NCBI GenBank assembly: GCA_018898235.1
Contig: JAHIJU010000413.1
Coordinates: 1 to 11,280, forward strand
DNA length: 11,280 nucleotides
Reading direction: 5' to 3'
Source of the DNA: Actinomycetota bacterium
GTDB taxonomy: Bacteria > Actinomycetota > Actinomycetes > Actinomycetales > Cellulomonadaceae
Shown: one piece after another, positions 1 through 6,487 of the stretch
How the letters are laid out: every line of letters starts with the position of its first letter
Numbering within the stretch: position 1 is the first letter of the stretch
The notes under the pieces: generated by a model
Told to the model about the DNA's origin: nothing
The model's input: only the letters and a program-made list of their open reading frames with translations
The model's database searches: none
Translations under genes and position numbers: made by a program

Positions 1-172
1 CGCCGCCACCGCGGCCGCAGCCGATGCCTGGGGCGCCGGCGCCCTCGGCTTCGTCCGCGGCGCCGGCGAGTGGTGGATGGCCCGCCGCGACACCCCCGGG
101 ATGCCCGACCGGACCGCCGCCGCGGCCCGGATCACCGACTGGCTCTGGGCCGGGGTCGAACCCCCGCGCTAG
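1..172 (+). CDS. TetR-family transcriptional regulator, C-terminal fragment (5' end outside window)
   Basis: The reading frame enters at base 2 and ends at a TAG at 170-172, giving the last 56 residues of a protein. The fragment contains GFVRGAGEWWMARR near residues 15-28, followed by an Ala/Arg-rich helix and ITDWLWAGVEPPR at the end. This 'GxVRxxGEWW ... LWxGx' pattern is typical of the C-terminal ligand-binding/dimerisation helices of actinobacterial TetR regulators, many of which control fatty-acid or acyl-CoA genes. The DNA-binding domain is not in the window, so the family call rests on the tail only. The acyl-CoA oxidase gene starts 48 nt downstream on the same strand, so co-transcription or local regulation is plausible but unproven. 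Confidence 0.6.
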   Translation, partial: AATAAAADAWGAGALGFVRGAGEWWMARRDTPGMPDRTAAAARITDWLWAGVEPPR

Positions 173-220
173 CGCCCGCCCACCGTCCGTTCAACGACCT
201 CAACGACGAGGAGACCGCAC

Positions 221-2260
221 GTGACCACCACCGCCGACCGCCCCCCGACCGTCACGGCCCGGGTCGACGTGCCGTCCCTGCGGACCGACCTGCTCGGCCG
301 CCACGCCGAGCTGCGTCTCATGGCGCGCGAGATCATGCGCGACCCCCGGTTCCACAAGGTCGAGGGCCAGGACCGCGCCGCGCACCGTGCCCAGGTGCTC
401 GACCAGCTGCGTGAGCTGGCGGCGCACCACGACGTCGTCCGGGCGTTCCCCACCCGGCTGGGCGGGGCGGACGACCACGGCGGCTCGATCGCCAAGTTCG
501 AGGAGCTCGTGCTGGGCGACCCGTCCATGCAGATCAAGGCGGGGGTGCAGTGGGGGCTGTACGCCTCGGCGATCCTGCACCTGGGCACCGCCGAGCACCA
601 CGACCGCCTGCTGCGACCGGCGATGACGTTGGAGACCCCCGGCGTGTTCGCGATGACGGAGACCGGGCACGGCTCCGATGTCGCCGCCGTCGCGACCACG
701 GCCGAGTACGACCCGGCGACCGGCGAGTTCGACCTGCACACCCCGTTCCGGGCCGCCTGGAAGGACTACCTGGGCAACGCGGCGCTGCACGGACGCGCCG
801 CCGTCGTGTTCGCCCAGCTCATCACCTCCCACGACGGGCAGCGCGTCGCCCACGGCGTGCACGCCTTCTACGTGCCGATCCGCGACGAGCACGGTGAGTT
901 CCTGCCCGGCATCGGCGGCGAGGACGACGGGCAGAAGGGCGGGCTCAACGGCATCGACAACGGCCGGCTGTGGTTCGACCACGTGCGGGTGCCGCGTGCC
1001 GACCTGCTCAACCGGTACGCGGACGTCGCGGCCGACGGCACCTACACCTCGCCCATCGCCAGCCCCGGCCGCCGGTTCTTCACGATGCTCGGCACCCTGG
1101 TCCAGGGCCGGGTGTCCCTGGACGGCGCCGCGGTCAACGCCCAGCGCCTGGGCCTGACCATCGCCACCACGTACGCCAACCAGCGCCGCCAGTTCGCCCG
1201 GGGAGCCGAGGAGGTGGTGCTGCTCGACTACGCCGAGCACCGCCGCCGCCTGCTGCCCCGCCTGGCCACCGCCTACGCCCAGACGTTCGCCCACGAGGAG
1301 CTGCTCGCCTCGTTCGACGAGGTGTTCTCCGGCCGTGGCGACACCCCCGACGCCCGGGAGGAGCTGGAGACCCGGGCCGCGGCGATCAAGGCCGTCTCGA
1401 CCTGGTCGGCGATCGACACGTTGCAGACCTGCCGCGAGGCGTGCGGCGGTGCGGGCTTCCTGGCCGAGAACCGGCTCACCGGTCTGCGCGCCGACCTCGA
1501 CGTGTATGTCACCTTCGAGGGCGACAACACGGTGCTGCTCCAGCTGGCCGCCAAGCGGTTGGTCGCCGAGTACGGCCGCCAGCTCAAGGCCGGTGGCGCC
1601 GCCGGGGTGGCCCGGATGGTGGGGCAGCGCGCCGCCGACGTGGCCTGGCACCGGCTGCCGCTGGCCCGCGCCGCGCAGACCCTGTCCGATGTCGGCGACG
1701 CCCGCCGCCAGGTGGGGCAGGTGCGCGACGAGGCCGGGGCGCTGCTCGCCGTCCGGCTGGACGCGCTCGTCGCGCACGTCGCGCAGGGTCTGGCGCCGGC
1801 CCGGTCGCTGCCGCCCGAGGCGGCGTACGCGCTGGTGGACGCCCATCAGCACGAGATGGTCGAGATCGGCCGGACCTACGCCGAGCTGCTCGCGTGGGAG
1901 GCGTTCAGCCGCGGGCTGGCGGGGGTGCGCGACGCCGGGACCCGCCAGGTGCTCACCTGGGTGCGCGATCTGTACGGGCTCAGCCTGGTCGAGCGGGACC
2001 TGGCCTGGTACCTGGTGAACGGGCGGTTGTCGGCGGGCCGGGCCCGGGCGGTGACGGCGTACATCGACCGCCTGCTCACGCGGCTGCGCCCGCACGCCCA
2101 GGACCTGGTCGACGCCTTCGGCTACGCCCCCGAGCACCTGCGCGCGCCCATCGCCTCGGGTGCCGAGCAGGCGCGGCAGGACGAGGCCCGCGCCTGGTAC
2201 CGGGCGCAGCGGGCCGCGGGGACGGCTCCGGTGCCCGAGGCGCGGCCCGCGCGGGGGTAG
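221..2260 (+). CDS. Acyl-CoA oxidase / acyl-CoA dehydrogenase family flavoprotein
   Basis: A 679-residue FAD enzyme predicted to introduce the 2,3-trans double bond into acyl-CoA, the first step of beta-oxidation. The length fits acyl-CoA oxidases (about 650-700 aa) rather than ordinary dehydrogenases (about 380-400 aa). The helical N-terminal domain precedes FAMTETGHGSD at residues 143-153, the flavin/substrate motif of the family. CREACGGAGF lies at 404-413, and TFEGDNTVLLQ at 431-441 holds E433, probably the catalytic base by analogy with peroxisomal oxidases. A second alpha-helical C-terminal domain fills the remainder. The start is a GTG with AGGAG at 208-212 eight bases upstream. Whether electrons go to O2 or to ETF cannot be decided from sequence, and no ETF genes are nearby. 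A TetR-type regulator ends 48 nt upstream. Cytoplasmic: no signal peptide. Confidence 0.88.
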   Translation: MTTTADRPPTVTARVDVPSLRTDLLGRHAELRLMAREIMRDPRFHKVEGQDRAAHRAQVLDQLRELAAHHDVVRAFPTRLGGADDHGGSIAKFEELVLGDPSMQIKAGVQWGLYASAILHLGTAEHHDRLLRPAMTLETPGVFAMTETGHGSDVAAVATTAEYDPATGEFDLHTPFRAAWKDYLGNAALHGRAAVVFAQLITSHDGQRVAHGVHAFYVPIRDEHGEFLPGIGGEDDGQKGGLNGIDNGRLWFDHVRVPRADLLNRYADVAADGTYTSPIASPGRRFFTMLGTLVQGRVSLDGAAVNAQRLGLTIATTYANQRRQFARGAEEVVLLDYAEHRRRLLPRLATAYAQTFAHEELLASFDEVFSGRGDTPDAREELETRAAAIKAVSTWSAIDTLQTCREACGGAGFLAENRLTGLRADLDVYVTFEGDNTVLLQLAAKRLVAEYGRQLKAGGAAGVARMVGQRAADVAWHRLPLARAAQTLSDVGDARRQVGQVRDEAGALLAVRLDALVAHVAQGLAPARSLPPEAAYALVDAHQHEMVEIGRTYAELLAWEAFSRGLAGVRDAGTRQVLTWVRDLYGLSLVERDLAWYLVNGRLSAGRARAVTAYIDRLLTRLRPHAQDLVDAFGYAPEHLRAPIASGAEQARQDEARAWYRAQRAAGTAPVPEARPARG

Positions 2261-2280
2261 CCGGGACACCCGGCGCGGGC
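2245..2280 (+). terminator. Hairpin straddling the acyl-CoA oxidase stop codon, candidate terminator
   Basis: GCCCGCGC (2245-2252) and GCGCGGGC (2273-2280) are perfect 8-bp inverted arms. Inside them a smaller stem pairs CGGG (2262-2265) with CCCG (2269-2272) around an ACA loop. The TAG stop (2258-2260) lies within the structure. There is no U-tract, which is common for actinobacterial terminators. It would separate the oxidase transcript from the GH6 gene, whose start is 31 nt further on. High GC makes chance inverted repeats more likely, so confidence is moderate. Confidence 0.45.
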
Positions 2281-2299
2281 GTGCCAGGCCATGGCCCGC

Positions 2300-2312
2300 T
2301 ACGGTCGGCCGA
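2300..2312 (+). promoter_or_regulatory. Candidate leaderless promoter -10 box for the GH6 gene
   Basis: TACGGT at 2300-2305 fits the actinobacterial -10 pattern TANNNT. It ends six bases before the ATG at 2312, so transcription would begin at or next to the start codon. No Shine-Dalgarno sequence precedes this ATG, which agrees with leaderless translation. No good -35 hexamer is visible. This is inference from spacing and pattern only. Confidence 0.4.
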
Positions 2313-3343
2313 TGGTGAGGGTGACGGCGGTCGTGGTTGGTGCGGTCGCGCTGGCGCTCGTCCTCGCGGCGTGCACGCAGGGTGGTTCTGTTCCCGCGTC
2401 GTCCTCCTCGTCGACCGTCCCCGTCGGGTCGGCGCCGACGGTGAGCCTGTCGAGCGCGAGCACACCAGCGCCGGACGGCTCCCCGTCGTCCGGCCCCGCG
2501 GAGGCCTCGGCGGCCACCACGTTCTACGCCGACCCGTACCAGCAGACGATCCTGGACAGCGCTTCCGAGCCGGGTGACCGTGCGCTGCTCGCGAAGCTCG
2601 CCGACACCCCGACCGCCACCTGGCTCACCGGGGGCGAGTGGGACTCCGTCACCCTGGACCGGGTGGTCGCCGGCGCCGCCGCGGCCGGTCAGACCGCCGT
2701 CGTCGTGCTCTACAACATCCCGAACCGAGACTGCGGCAACTACTCGGCGGGCGGCACCACGGTCGAGGAGTACCTGCCGTGGGTGCGCCAGATCGACGCC
2801 CAGCTGCACGGGGACGTGTGGGTGATCCTGGAGCCGGATGCGCTCACCGGTGCGACCTGCGGTGACGTCGCCCAGCGCTACCGGCTGCTGCACGATGCGG
2901 GGGTGATCCTGCGCGGGTCCGGGCACCGGGTCTACCTGGATGCCGGGCACTCGAACTGGCTGGCCGCGTCCGACCTGGCCGACCGCCTGCACCAGGTCGG
3001 CGCCGACGCTTTCGACGGGATCTCGCTCAACGTCTCCAACTTCGAGACCACGTCCGACAACGTGGCCTACGCCCGGGAGGTCTCGGCGGCGTTCGGCGCG
3101 CCGCTGCACGTGGTGGTCGACACCTCGCGCAACGGCAACGGCCCGACGCCCGACCACGAGTGGTGCAACCCGCCCGGCCGTGCGCTCGGCGAACCGCCCC
3201 GGGTGGTGGCCGACGGCACGCTCGACGCCCTGCTCTGGATCAAGACGCCGGGCCGCTCGGACGGCACCTGCGAGGGCGGTCCGACGGCCGGGGCGTTCTG
3301 GCTGCCCTACGCCCTGGGCCTGGCCCGCAGCGCGCACTGGTGA
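2312..3343 (+). CDS. Glycoside hydrolase family 6 beta-1,4-glucanase, predicted lipoprotein
   Basis: A 343-residue GH6 enzyme predicted to hydrolyse cellulose-type beta-1,4-glucan by inversion. The N-terminus has one arginine, a hydrophobic core and the lipobox LAAC with Cys21, so the protein should be lipid-anchored outside the membrane. A Ser/Thr/Pro-rich linker (about 22-68) leads to the catalytic domain (about 69-343). GH6 marks are RDC (D140), EPDAL (D176, the general acid by analogy with CenA D252), DAGH (D211), DTSRNGNG (270-277), EWCNPPGRALG and SDGTC (D317, equivalent of the proposed CenA base D392). Cysteine pairs C141/C183 and C285/C320 match the two family disulfides. It lacks any carbohydrate-binding module, unlike CenA. 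An ATG at 2291 would add seven residues ahead of the signal; 2312 is preferred because it gives a compact lipoprotein signal and fits a leaderless -10 box. Endo- versus exo-action is undetermined. Confidence 0.9.
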   Translation: MVRVTAVVVGAVALALVLAACTQGGSVPASSSSSTVPVGSAPTVSLSSASTPAPDGSPSSGPAEASAATTFYADPYQQTILDSASEPGDRALLAKLADTPTATWLTGGEWDSVTLDRVVAGAAAAGQTAVVVLYNIPNRDCGNYSAGGTTVEEYLPWVRQIDAQLHGDVWVILEPDALTGATCGDVAQRYRLLHDAGVILRGSGHRVYLDAGHSNWLAASDLADRLHQVGADAFDGISLNVSNFETTSDNVAYAREVSAAFGAPLHVVVDTSRNGNGPTPDHEWCNPPGRALGEPPRVVADGTLDALLWIKTPGRSDGTCEGGPTAGAFWLPYALGLARSAHW

Positions 3344-3355
3344 GCGTGCCCCGGC

Positions 3356-3383
3356 CGGCCGCCGCACGAGCGCGCAGCGGCCG
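3356..3383 (+). terminator. Hairpin after the GH6 gene, candidate terminator
   Basis: CGGCCGC (3356-3362) and GCGGCCG (3377-3383) are perfect 7-bp inverted arms around a 14-nt loop that can form two further G-C pairs after a mismatch. The stem begins 12 nt after the GH6 stop codon. No U-tract follows. Confidence 0.35.
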
Positions 3384-3450
3384 ACCAGCGCTCCGCTCAG
3401 TCCGCGACCAACCGGCCGCAGGGAGACGTCGTAGGACGGATCGGCGAGGA

Positions 3451-3488
3451 GCGTCGGGTGACCCAGGGGCGAGGGCCGTCCCCGACGC
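3451..3488 (-). terminator. Hairpin after the alcohol dehydrogenase gene, candidate terminator
   Basis: GCGTCGGG (3451-3458) and CCCGACGC (3481-3488) are perfect 8-bp inverted arms with a 22-nt loop containing GGGTGACCC, itself able to fold. On the minus strand the stem starts 12 nt after the dehydrogenase stop. It would end the three-gene minus-strand operon before the convergent GH6 gene. No U-tract follows. The rest of the 157-nt convergent gap (3344-3500) shows nothing else I can support. Confidence 0.4.
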
Positions 3489-3500
3489 CCGCACCGACTG

Positions 3501-4532
3501 CTACGGCACCAAGATCGCCCTGCCGCGCACGAGCCCGGCGTCGAGATCGTCCAGGGCCTGCTGGTAGTCGGTCAGGGCGTACTTGCTCGTGTGCAGCGTG
3601 ACCTTGCCCTGGGCCGCGAGCGCCATCAGCTCGGCGAGGTCGTTGTAGCTGCCGACGAGGTTGCCGACGAAGTTGATCTCGGTGGAGATGATGTCGATGG
3701 TCGGGATGTTGATGTTCTCCCCGTACCCGACCACGTAGTAGCTGCCGGCACGGCGCAGCATGCGCACGCCCTCGGCGGTCGACCCGCCTTCGCCGACGAA
3801 GTCGATGACCGCCTCGGCGCCGTCGCCGCCCGCGAGGGCGAGGACCTGCTCGACGTGGTCGCCGCCCGCCGAGGCGAGCACCGTGTGGTCGGCGCCGAGG
3901 TCGGCTGCGAGCGCGAGCGCATCCGGGTTGCGGTCGACCACGATCACGGTGGCGCCGCTGATGGCCTTGAACACCTGGATCCCGATGTGCCCCAGCCCGC
4001 CGGCGCCGATCATGACGGCGAACTGGCCCGGCCGCAGCAGGGCGGTCGCCTTCGCCACGGCGTGGTACGCGGTCAGGCCGGCGTCCGCGAGCGCGGCGAC
4101 GTCGGCCGGTTCGAGGGAGTCGTCGAGCTTGATGGCGCTCCGGACGGAGGTCTTGAGGAAGTCGGCGTAGCCGCCGTCGGTGTCGATGCCGGGGAACGTG
4201 CTCGCGACGCAGTGCACGTCGTCCCCCGACCGGCACGCGCGGCACTGGCCGCAGGTGCTGAGCGGATGCAGGATCACCTTGTCGCCGGGCGCGAGCCCGG
4301 TCACGGCGGAGCCGACGGCGTGCACCCACCCGGCGTTCTCGTGCCCGATCGTGTAGGGCAGGGCCACCTGGGACTTGTCCGCCCACTGGCCGTCGAGGAT
4401 GTGCAGGTCGGTGCGGCACACCCCGGCCCCGCCGACCCGGACGATCACGTCGAGCGGGCCGGTGACCTGCGGTGCAGGGATCTCGACCAGCTCGAGGTTC
4501 TGGTGGTACCCGAGGACGCGCACTGCTCTCAT
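3501..4532 (-). CDS. Zinc-dependent, NAD-type alcohol dehydrogenase (MDR superfamily)
   Basis: A 343-residue medium-chain dehydrogenase predicted to oxidise an alcohol to an aldehyde or ketone. Catalytic zinc ligands are visible as C39 with T41 (VCRTDLH) and H64-E65 (GHEN). The structural zinc site is C94, C97, C100 and C108. The Rossmann fold has GAGGLG at 176-181, and D200 at the end of the second strand favours NAD+ over NADP+. The length is normal for the family. The ATG overlaps the upstream DUF59 stop as ATGA (4529-4532), indicating translational coupling; an in-frame upstream extension to 4706 lies inside the DUF59 gene and is rejected. From memory this subfamily is the dehydrogenase that accompanies propane/acetone monooxygenase clusters, where it is expected to act on propanol. 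That substrate is inferred, not shown. It is the last gene of the operon. Confidence 0.9.
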   Translation of the reverse strand: MRAVRVLGYHQNLELVEIPAPQVTGPLDVIVRVGGAGVCRTDLHILDGQWADKSQVALPYTIGHENAGWVHAVGSAVTGLAPGDKVILHPLSTCGQCRACRSGDDVHCVASTFPGIDTDGGYADFLKTSVRSAIKLDDSLEPADVAALADAGLTAYHAVAKATALLRPGQFAVMIGAGGLGHIGIQVFKAISGATVIVVDRNPDALALAADLGADHTVLASAGGDHVEQVLALAGGDGAEAVIDFVGEGGSTAEGVRMLRRAGSYYVVGYGENINIPTIDIISTEINFVGNLVGSYNDLAELMALAAQGKVTLHTSKYALTDYQQALDDLDAGLVRGRAILVP

Positions 4533-5281
4533 CGTGACTCGACTCTCTCGTGGGGGGCGCCGTCGTGCGTGCGGGGACGCTGGTCGACCGCGGACTCGGG
4601 GTACCGGGTGCGCAGCAGTGCGCGACAGAAGTGGGCGTTGCCGTCGATCGAGACCCGGATCGCCTTGGCGAACCGGAGCCGGAGCTCGATGCGGTCCGCC
4701 GGCCACGGGGTGCCGTCCTCGTCCACCATCACGCGGGAGTCGGTCGAGGTCGCCAGCCCCAGCGCGTTTCGGCGCCGCACGAGGCCCTCCCGGACCCCCT
4801 CGGTCGGCAGGTCGCCGAGGGTCAGCCGACCGAGGTCCGCCACCTCCCAGCCGTGCTCGCGCAGCATCACCGTGCAGACGCGCTCGATGTAGGCCGTGTG
4901 CGCCTTCACCTGGAAGGTCCGACGCAGCTCGCCGAGCTCGGCGGTGGCTTCCTGGGGGTACGCGGCGACGAACCCCTTCCTCGCCGCGACGCCCGCGTTG
5001 ATCTGCTCGGAGTCGTGATGGTCGTCGAGCAGCACCTGCACGCTGGCGACCCCCGGCAGGCTGGCGATGGCGTCCTCGGCGTCGGACGCCATCAGGTAGG
5101 CGAAGCTCGGGGAGCAGAACGCGGTGGGCAGCCGCAGGCGCACGAGCACGTCGCCGCCGGTGACGACCCGCTCGGTCACGAAGCCCAGGTCCGTGATCGG
5201 CTCGTCCAGCTCGGGGTCCATCACGGTGGCGAGGGCGGCATCGACGTCACCGAGGGTGAGGCCGACGGCGAGCGTCGTCAC
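4529..5281 (-). CDS. DUF59 / MIP18-family metal-sulfur cluster assembly-like protein with C-terminal extension
   Basis: A 250-residue protein. Residues about 8-90 form a MIP18/DUF59 domain: MDPELDEPITDLGFV at 21-35 is the family signature, and TAFCSPSF (53-60) carries C56, the conserved cysteine position of SufT/PaaD-like proteins involved in Fe-S or metal-centre maturation. The remaining 160 residues are not a domain I can name; they include RTFQVKAHTAYIERVC (121-136), a basic RRRNALGL stretch and FAKAIRVSIDGNAHFCRALL (204-223). The start is a GTG at 5281 overlapping the amidohydrolase stop as GTGA, and it places the DUF59 signature at the expected distance from the N-terminus. Its stop overlaps the next ATG. 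Proteins of this two-part form are known to me beside di-iron monooxygenase genes, suggesting a maturation role; the target here is unknown. Confidence 0.82.
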   Translation of the reverse strand: MTTLAVGLTLGDVDAALATVMDPELDEPITDLGFVTERVVTGGDVLVRLRLPTAFCSPSFAYLMASDAEDAIASLPGVASVQVLLDDHHDSEQINAGVAARKGFVAAYPQEATAELGELRRTFQVKAHTAYIERVCTVMLREHGWEVADLGRLTLGDLPTEGVREGLVRRRNALGLATSTDSRVMVDEDGTPWPADRIELRLRFAKAIRVSIDGNAHFCRALLRTRYPESAVDQRPRTHDGAPHERVESR

Positions 5282-6285
5282 GCCGGCGCCCCGACGGTGG
5301 CGGGCAGCTGGAGAGCCGCCGGGACCTCGATGTGCGGGTAGAGGCGCGCGGCGTTCAGGCCGAGGATCTTCTTCTTCTGCGCGACCGTGATCGGTGCGTA
5401 CTCGCCCTGCATGTCCTCGGGGATCTGGGAGTCGACGAACTTCTCGATCAGCCACTTCGGCTGCCACAGGGCGTAGTCGGAGCCGAACAGGATCCGGTCC
5501 TCGCCCAGCCAGTACAACAGCTCGCCGATGATCTGCGCCCAGTACCGCGGACGGGTGTGGATGAAGGGAATGGCGACGGCGAGGCCGCCGTAGACGTTCG
5601 GCTCCTGCGTGGCGATCCAGCAGAAGTCCTCGAGCCGGGGCAGACCCACGTGCTCGACGATGAAGTTGAGGTGCGGGAAATCCGTCGCGCAATGGTCGAT
5701 GTCGGAGACGTCGAATGCGTCCCGGTCGAGCGGGAGGATCGTCGGGCCCTTGTGGATGTGGATGTTCTTGATCCCCAGCTCGGAGCACTTCTCGAGGTAC
5801 CTGTAGGCCCACGGGTCGCTCATCTTGAACCCGCGGCTGTCGCCGTGCCAGGCGGCGGTGTAGATCTTCACGCCCTTGAGGTCGTACTTCGCCGCGTCCT
5901 CCTCGAGCTGGCGTAGGCCGGTCTCCCCGTCGCGGGCGTCCCAGTGGTGGTTGTACGTGAGCCGGCCCGGGTTGCGCACGGTCATGTCCCAGGCCAGGTC
6001 ACGGCTGAATCCGTTGACGTAGAAGTCGGTGAGCGCCGCGGGGTTGAAGATCGCGTGATCGACATAGCCGTTCGTGAAGATGTCGGTCATGAAGTCCTGC
6101 TCGGTGTACTTCTTGTACTTCTCGAGCTCCCAGAGGTACTCGGCCGGCGAGAGGTTCCGGTGGTAGTCGTAGAAGCACTCGATGAACTCTTTGCCGTGGA
6201 CATTGCGCTGGTTCTCGTCGGACCCGTCCCACATGTGCACGTGAGAGTCGACGATGAAGTAGTCCTCGCCATCCTTCGAATACAT
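5278..6285 (-). CDS. Amidohydrolase family protein (Amidohydro_2, TIM barrel) of the propane-monooxygenase accessory type
   Basis: A 335-residue metal-dependent hydrolase- or decarboxylase-like TIM-barrel protein. Predicted metal ligands are HVH (H15, H17), HIHKG (H176, H178), EHVG (H212) and GSDY (D270), the usual order for the family. GVKIY at 138-142 is a typical mid-barrel strand. The chosen ATG at 6285 has AGGGAGA (6291-6297) five bases upstream and starts MYSKDGEDYFIVDSHVHMWD, as relatives do; an in-frame ATG at 6336 adds 17 unlikely residues. It is first in the operon, overlapping the DUF59 start by 4 nt and facing a divergent regulator. I recall near-identical motif runs in amidohydrolases downstream of mimABCD/prmABCD. 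Those proteins are associated with monooxygenase function without a settled reaction, so no substrate is assigned. Base composition looks somewhat less GC-rich than its neighbours by eye. Confidence 0.85.
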   Translation of the reverse strand: MYSKDGEDYFIVDSHVHMWDGSDENQRNVHGKEFIECFYDYHRNLSPAEYLWELEKYKKYTEQDFMTDIFTNGYVDHAIFNPAALTDFYVNGFSRDLAWDMTVRNPGRLTYNHHWDARDGETGLRQLEEDAAKYDLKGVKIYTAAWHGDSRGFKMSDPWAYRYLEKCSELGIKNIHIHKGPTILPLDRDAFDVSDIDHCATDFPHLNFIVEHVGLPRLEDFCWIATQEPNVYGGLAVAIPFIHTRPRYWAQIIGELLYWLGEDRILFGSDYALWQPKWLIEKFVDSQIPEDMQGEYAPITVAQKKKILGLNAARLYPHIEVPAALQLPATVGAPA

Positions 6286-6290
6286 GCCGG

Positions 6291-6297
6291 TCTCCCT
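6291..6297 (-). promoter_or_regulatory. Ribosome binding site of the amidohydrolase
   Basis: The minus strand reads AGGGAGA, five bases before the ATG at 6285. It decides for this start over the in-frame ATG at 6336, which has no comparable site. Confidence 0.6.
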
Positions 6298-6357
6298 CAG
6301 GTGGCTGTCGCGGCACCGTTGCCGGGACTGGCTCATTGAACTGGACGAGGGCCGGGG

Positions 6358-6386
6358 AAGGTAGCCCTCAGGAGTCTCAATGTGAG
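6358..6386 (-). promoter_or_regulatory. Weak candidate promoter for the amidohydrolase operon
   Basis: Minus-strand CTCACA (6381-6386) as -35 and TACCTT (6358-6363) as -10 are separated by 17 bases. Matches to consensus are partial (4/6 and 3/6). The -35 overlaps the GTCTCA/TGAGAC palindrome, so a bound regulator would affect it directly. Offered as a candidate only. Confidence 0.22.
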
Positions 6387-6388
6387 AC
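6374..6388. promoter_or_regulatory. Perfect palindrome, candidate operator between divergent operons
   Basis: GTCTCA (6374-6379), ATG spacer, TGAGAC (6383-6388) form a perfect dyad in the middle of the 207-nt gap between the amidohydrolase start (6285) and the regulator start (6493). It is AT-richer than its surroundings, and I did not find the half-site TGAGAC elsewhere in the window by eye. Dyads of this size suit the dimeric Fis-type HTH of the adjacent regulator. The rest of the gap holds two short inverted repeats (CGGCA/TGCCG at 6311-6324, CACGG/CCGTG at 6404-6420) and CGAGGCCTCG at 6469-6478, which may be chance in such GC-rich DNA. Confidence 0.55.
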
Positions 6389-6399
6389 GCCGGGGAACC

Positions 6400-6428
6400 T
6401 GGTCACGGTCGGGTGCCGTGTGTAGCGT
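6400..6428 (+). promoter_or_regulatory. Weak candidate promoter for the regulator-gldA operon
   Basis: TGGTCA (6400-6405) and TAGCGT (6423-6428) are 17 bases apart, matching consensus at 4/6 and 3/6 positions. The palindrome lies just upstream of this -35, a position compatible with activation. Candidate only. Confidence 0.2.
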
Positions 6429-6480
6429 GGCGGCCGACGACAGGGCAGGTCGGTCGACTGTGAGGCAACGAGGCCTCGAC

Positions 6481-6487
6481 GAGGAGG
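6481..6487 (+). promoter_or_regulatory. Ribosome binding site of the GAF-HTH regulator
   Basis: GAGGAGG ends five bases before the ATG at 6493. It sets the start there and not at 6382, which lies inside the palindrome and has no such site. Confidence 0.65.

Noticed and set aside
188..196. Short dyad CGTT-C-AACG and a 9-bp near-repeat (TCAACGACC/TCAACGACG) before the acyl-CoA oxidase, considered as a TetR operator
   Set aside because: Arms of four bases are too short to stand out, and the near-repeat has no dyad form. It could be real but cannot be supported.
2261..2311. CebR-type cellulase operator (TGGGAGCGCTCCCA-like) ahead of the GH6 gene
   Set aside because: No such sequence is present here or upstream of the mannosidase.
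970..2577. Plus-strand open frame of 535 codons overlapping the oxidase and the start of the GH6 gene
   Set aside because: It is out of frame with both supported genes, is Arg/Gly/Ala/Pro-rich and has no motif.
200..3367. Very long minus-strand open frame (over 1000 codons) opposite the oxidase and GH6 genes
   Set aside because: It has low-complexity Arg/Gly/Val/Pro-rich sequence with no domain, and lies antisense to two well-supported genes. It is a product of GC-rich third positions.
4533..4706. N-terminal extension of the alcohol dehydrogenase
   Set aside because: These 58 codons lie within the DUF59 gene. The natural MRAVRVLGYH start overlaps the DUF59 stop as ATGA.
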